Positions 5,474-5,572 of a stretch of 5,572 bases of DNA are shown here, in pieces. A program made the translations under genes and the position numbers. The notes under the pieces are model-generated. The model saw only the letters and a program-made list of their open reading frames with translations, had not been told where the DNA came from and made no database searches. Source of the stretch: Acidobacteriota bacterium (lineage in GTDB: Bacteria > Planctomycetota > Phycisphaerae > WQYP01 > JAJZKJ01); assembly GCA_021804195.1 (NCBI GenBank), contig JAJZKJ010000177.1, positions 1 to 5,572 of the forward strand. The letters are read 5' to 3'. Every line of letters starts with the position of its first letter. The stretch's first letter is position 1.

Positions 5474-5487
5474 CGGCGCCGGCGCCG
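5474..5487. repeat. 14-bp perfect palindrome at the edge of the trmB duplication
   Basis: CGGCGCCGGCGCCG equals its own reverse complement and ends at exactly the base where identity with trmB stops (5487/5488). A GC-rich palindrome at a breakpoint fits template switching, whether in the cell or during DNA amplification, but may be coincidence in GC-rich DNA. Confidence 0.8.
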
Positions 5488-5572
5488 TTTCGGCCAGGGA
5501 TCGGGGAAATAGATGTGCACGGCGGCGACGGAAGCGGCGGCCACGTGCGCTTGAATCCACCCGAACGCTTCC
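5488..5572 (-). repeat. 85-bp inverted repeat, partner of the trmB internal segment
   Basis: This is the exact reverse complement of 4256-4340 and reaches the last base of the window. The two copies face each other across 1,147 bases (4341-5487) that hold the 3' part of trmB and the whole Pro-rich gene. Confidence 0.97.

Larger units (their letters stand above)
5422..5572 (-). pseudogene. trmB: Truncated trmB copy fused to an unrelated short tail (runs off right edge)
   Basis: Read on the - strand from the edge, 28 codons (5571-5488) are identical to TrmB residues 90-117, ending in FPDPWPK. Instead of the usual RHHKRRL and the rest of the methyltransferase, 21 unrelated codons follow, beginning RRRRRTMPAID, then TGA at 5424-5422. 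The product would lack the basic signature, the TDHQGY region and the C-terminal TNFERKY motif, so it would not be a working TrmB. Identity at every base of the shared stretch, silent positions included, means a very recent duplication, ongoing exchange between copies, or an artefact. The tail may simply be the natural 5' leader of the Pro-rich gene that happens to be open. The N-terminal half, if present, is outside the window. Confidence 0.6.

Noticed and set aside
1..5572. CRISPR array, insertion sequence or integrase
   Set aside because: No regularly spaced repeats, no transposase or integrase motifs, and no terminal inverted repeats apart from the trmB duplication.

Overview
This 5.6 kb window is a GC-rich bacterial fragment. 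It has three genes on the + strand, one complete gene on the - strand, and an incomplete - strand copy of a gene that is also present intact. The gene content suggests a heterotrophic, cell-envelope-bearing bacterium that degrades plant polysaccharide: a Tat-exported family 3 glycoside hydrolase with an embedded carbohydrate-binding module, and a proline-rich exported protein. The GH3 architecture, the Tat leader and the helical Pro-rich exported protein resemble those of the PVC group (Verrucomicrobiota or Planctomycetota). That placement is an inference from style, not a marker-based assignment.

Layout. Bases 2-679 (+) hold the end of an open frame that runs off the left edge. It carries a PD-(D/E)XK-type nuclease core and looks like the C-terminal part of a type II restriction endonuclease; it looks less GC-rich than its neighbours. 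Bases 680-972 are non-coding and contain a hairpin, a tandem 8-mer and the ribosome binding site of the next gene. Bases 973-3654 (+) encode an 893-residue GH3 enzyme of the beta-xylosidase-like clade, with a CBM6-like module inserted in its C-terminal catalytic domain. Bases 3655-3989 are non-coding but rich in hairpins. They end in a compact three-way-junction RNA (3901-3972) whose closing stem is followed by a T-rich tract only 8 bases before the likely trmB start. Bases 3990-4616 (+) are trmB, tRNA (guanine-N7)-methyltransferase. Convergent with it, 4655-5425 (-) encodes an exported Pro-rich, helix-rich protein of unknown function.

The most striking observation is at the right edge. Bases 5488-5572 are an exact reverse-complement copy of 85 bases of trmB (4256-4340), including the FPDPWPK catalytic motif. 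The copy is in frame on the - strand, is cut off by a 14-bp perfect palindrome, then runs through 21 unrelated codons to a stop that overlaps the ATG of the Pro-rich gene. It may be a real partial duplication, one end of an invertible segment, or an assembly or amplification chimera at a contig end. Read-level evidence is needed to decide.

The genes do not form one pathway. The GH3 enzyme acts in the periplasm on oligosaccharides, TrmB modifies tRNA in the cytoplasm, the nuclease would be a defence component, and the Pro-rich protein probably acts in the envelope.
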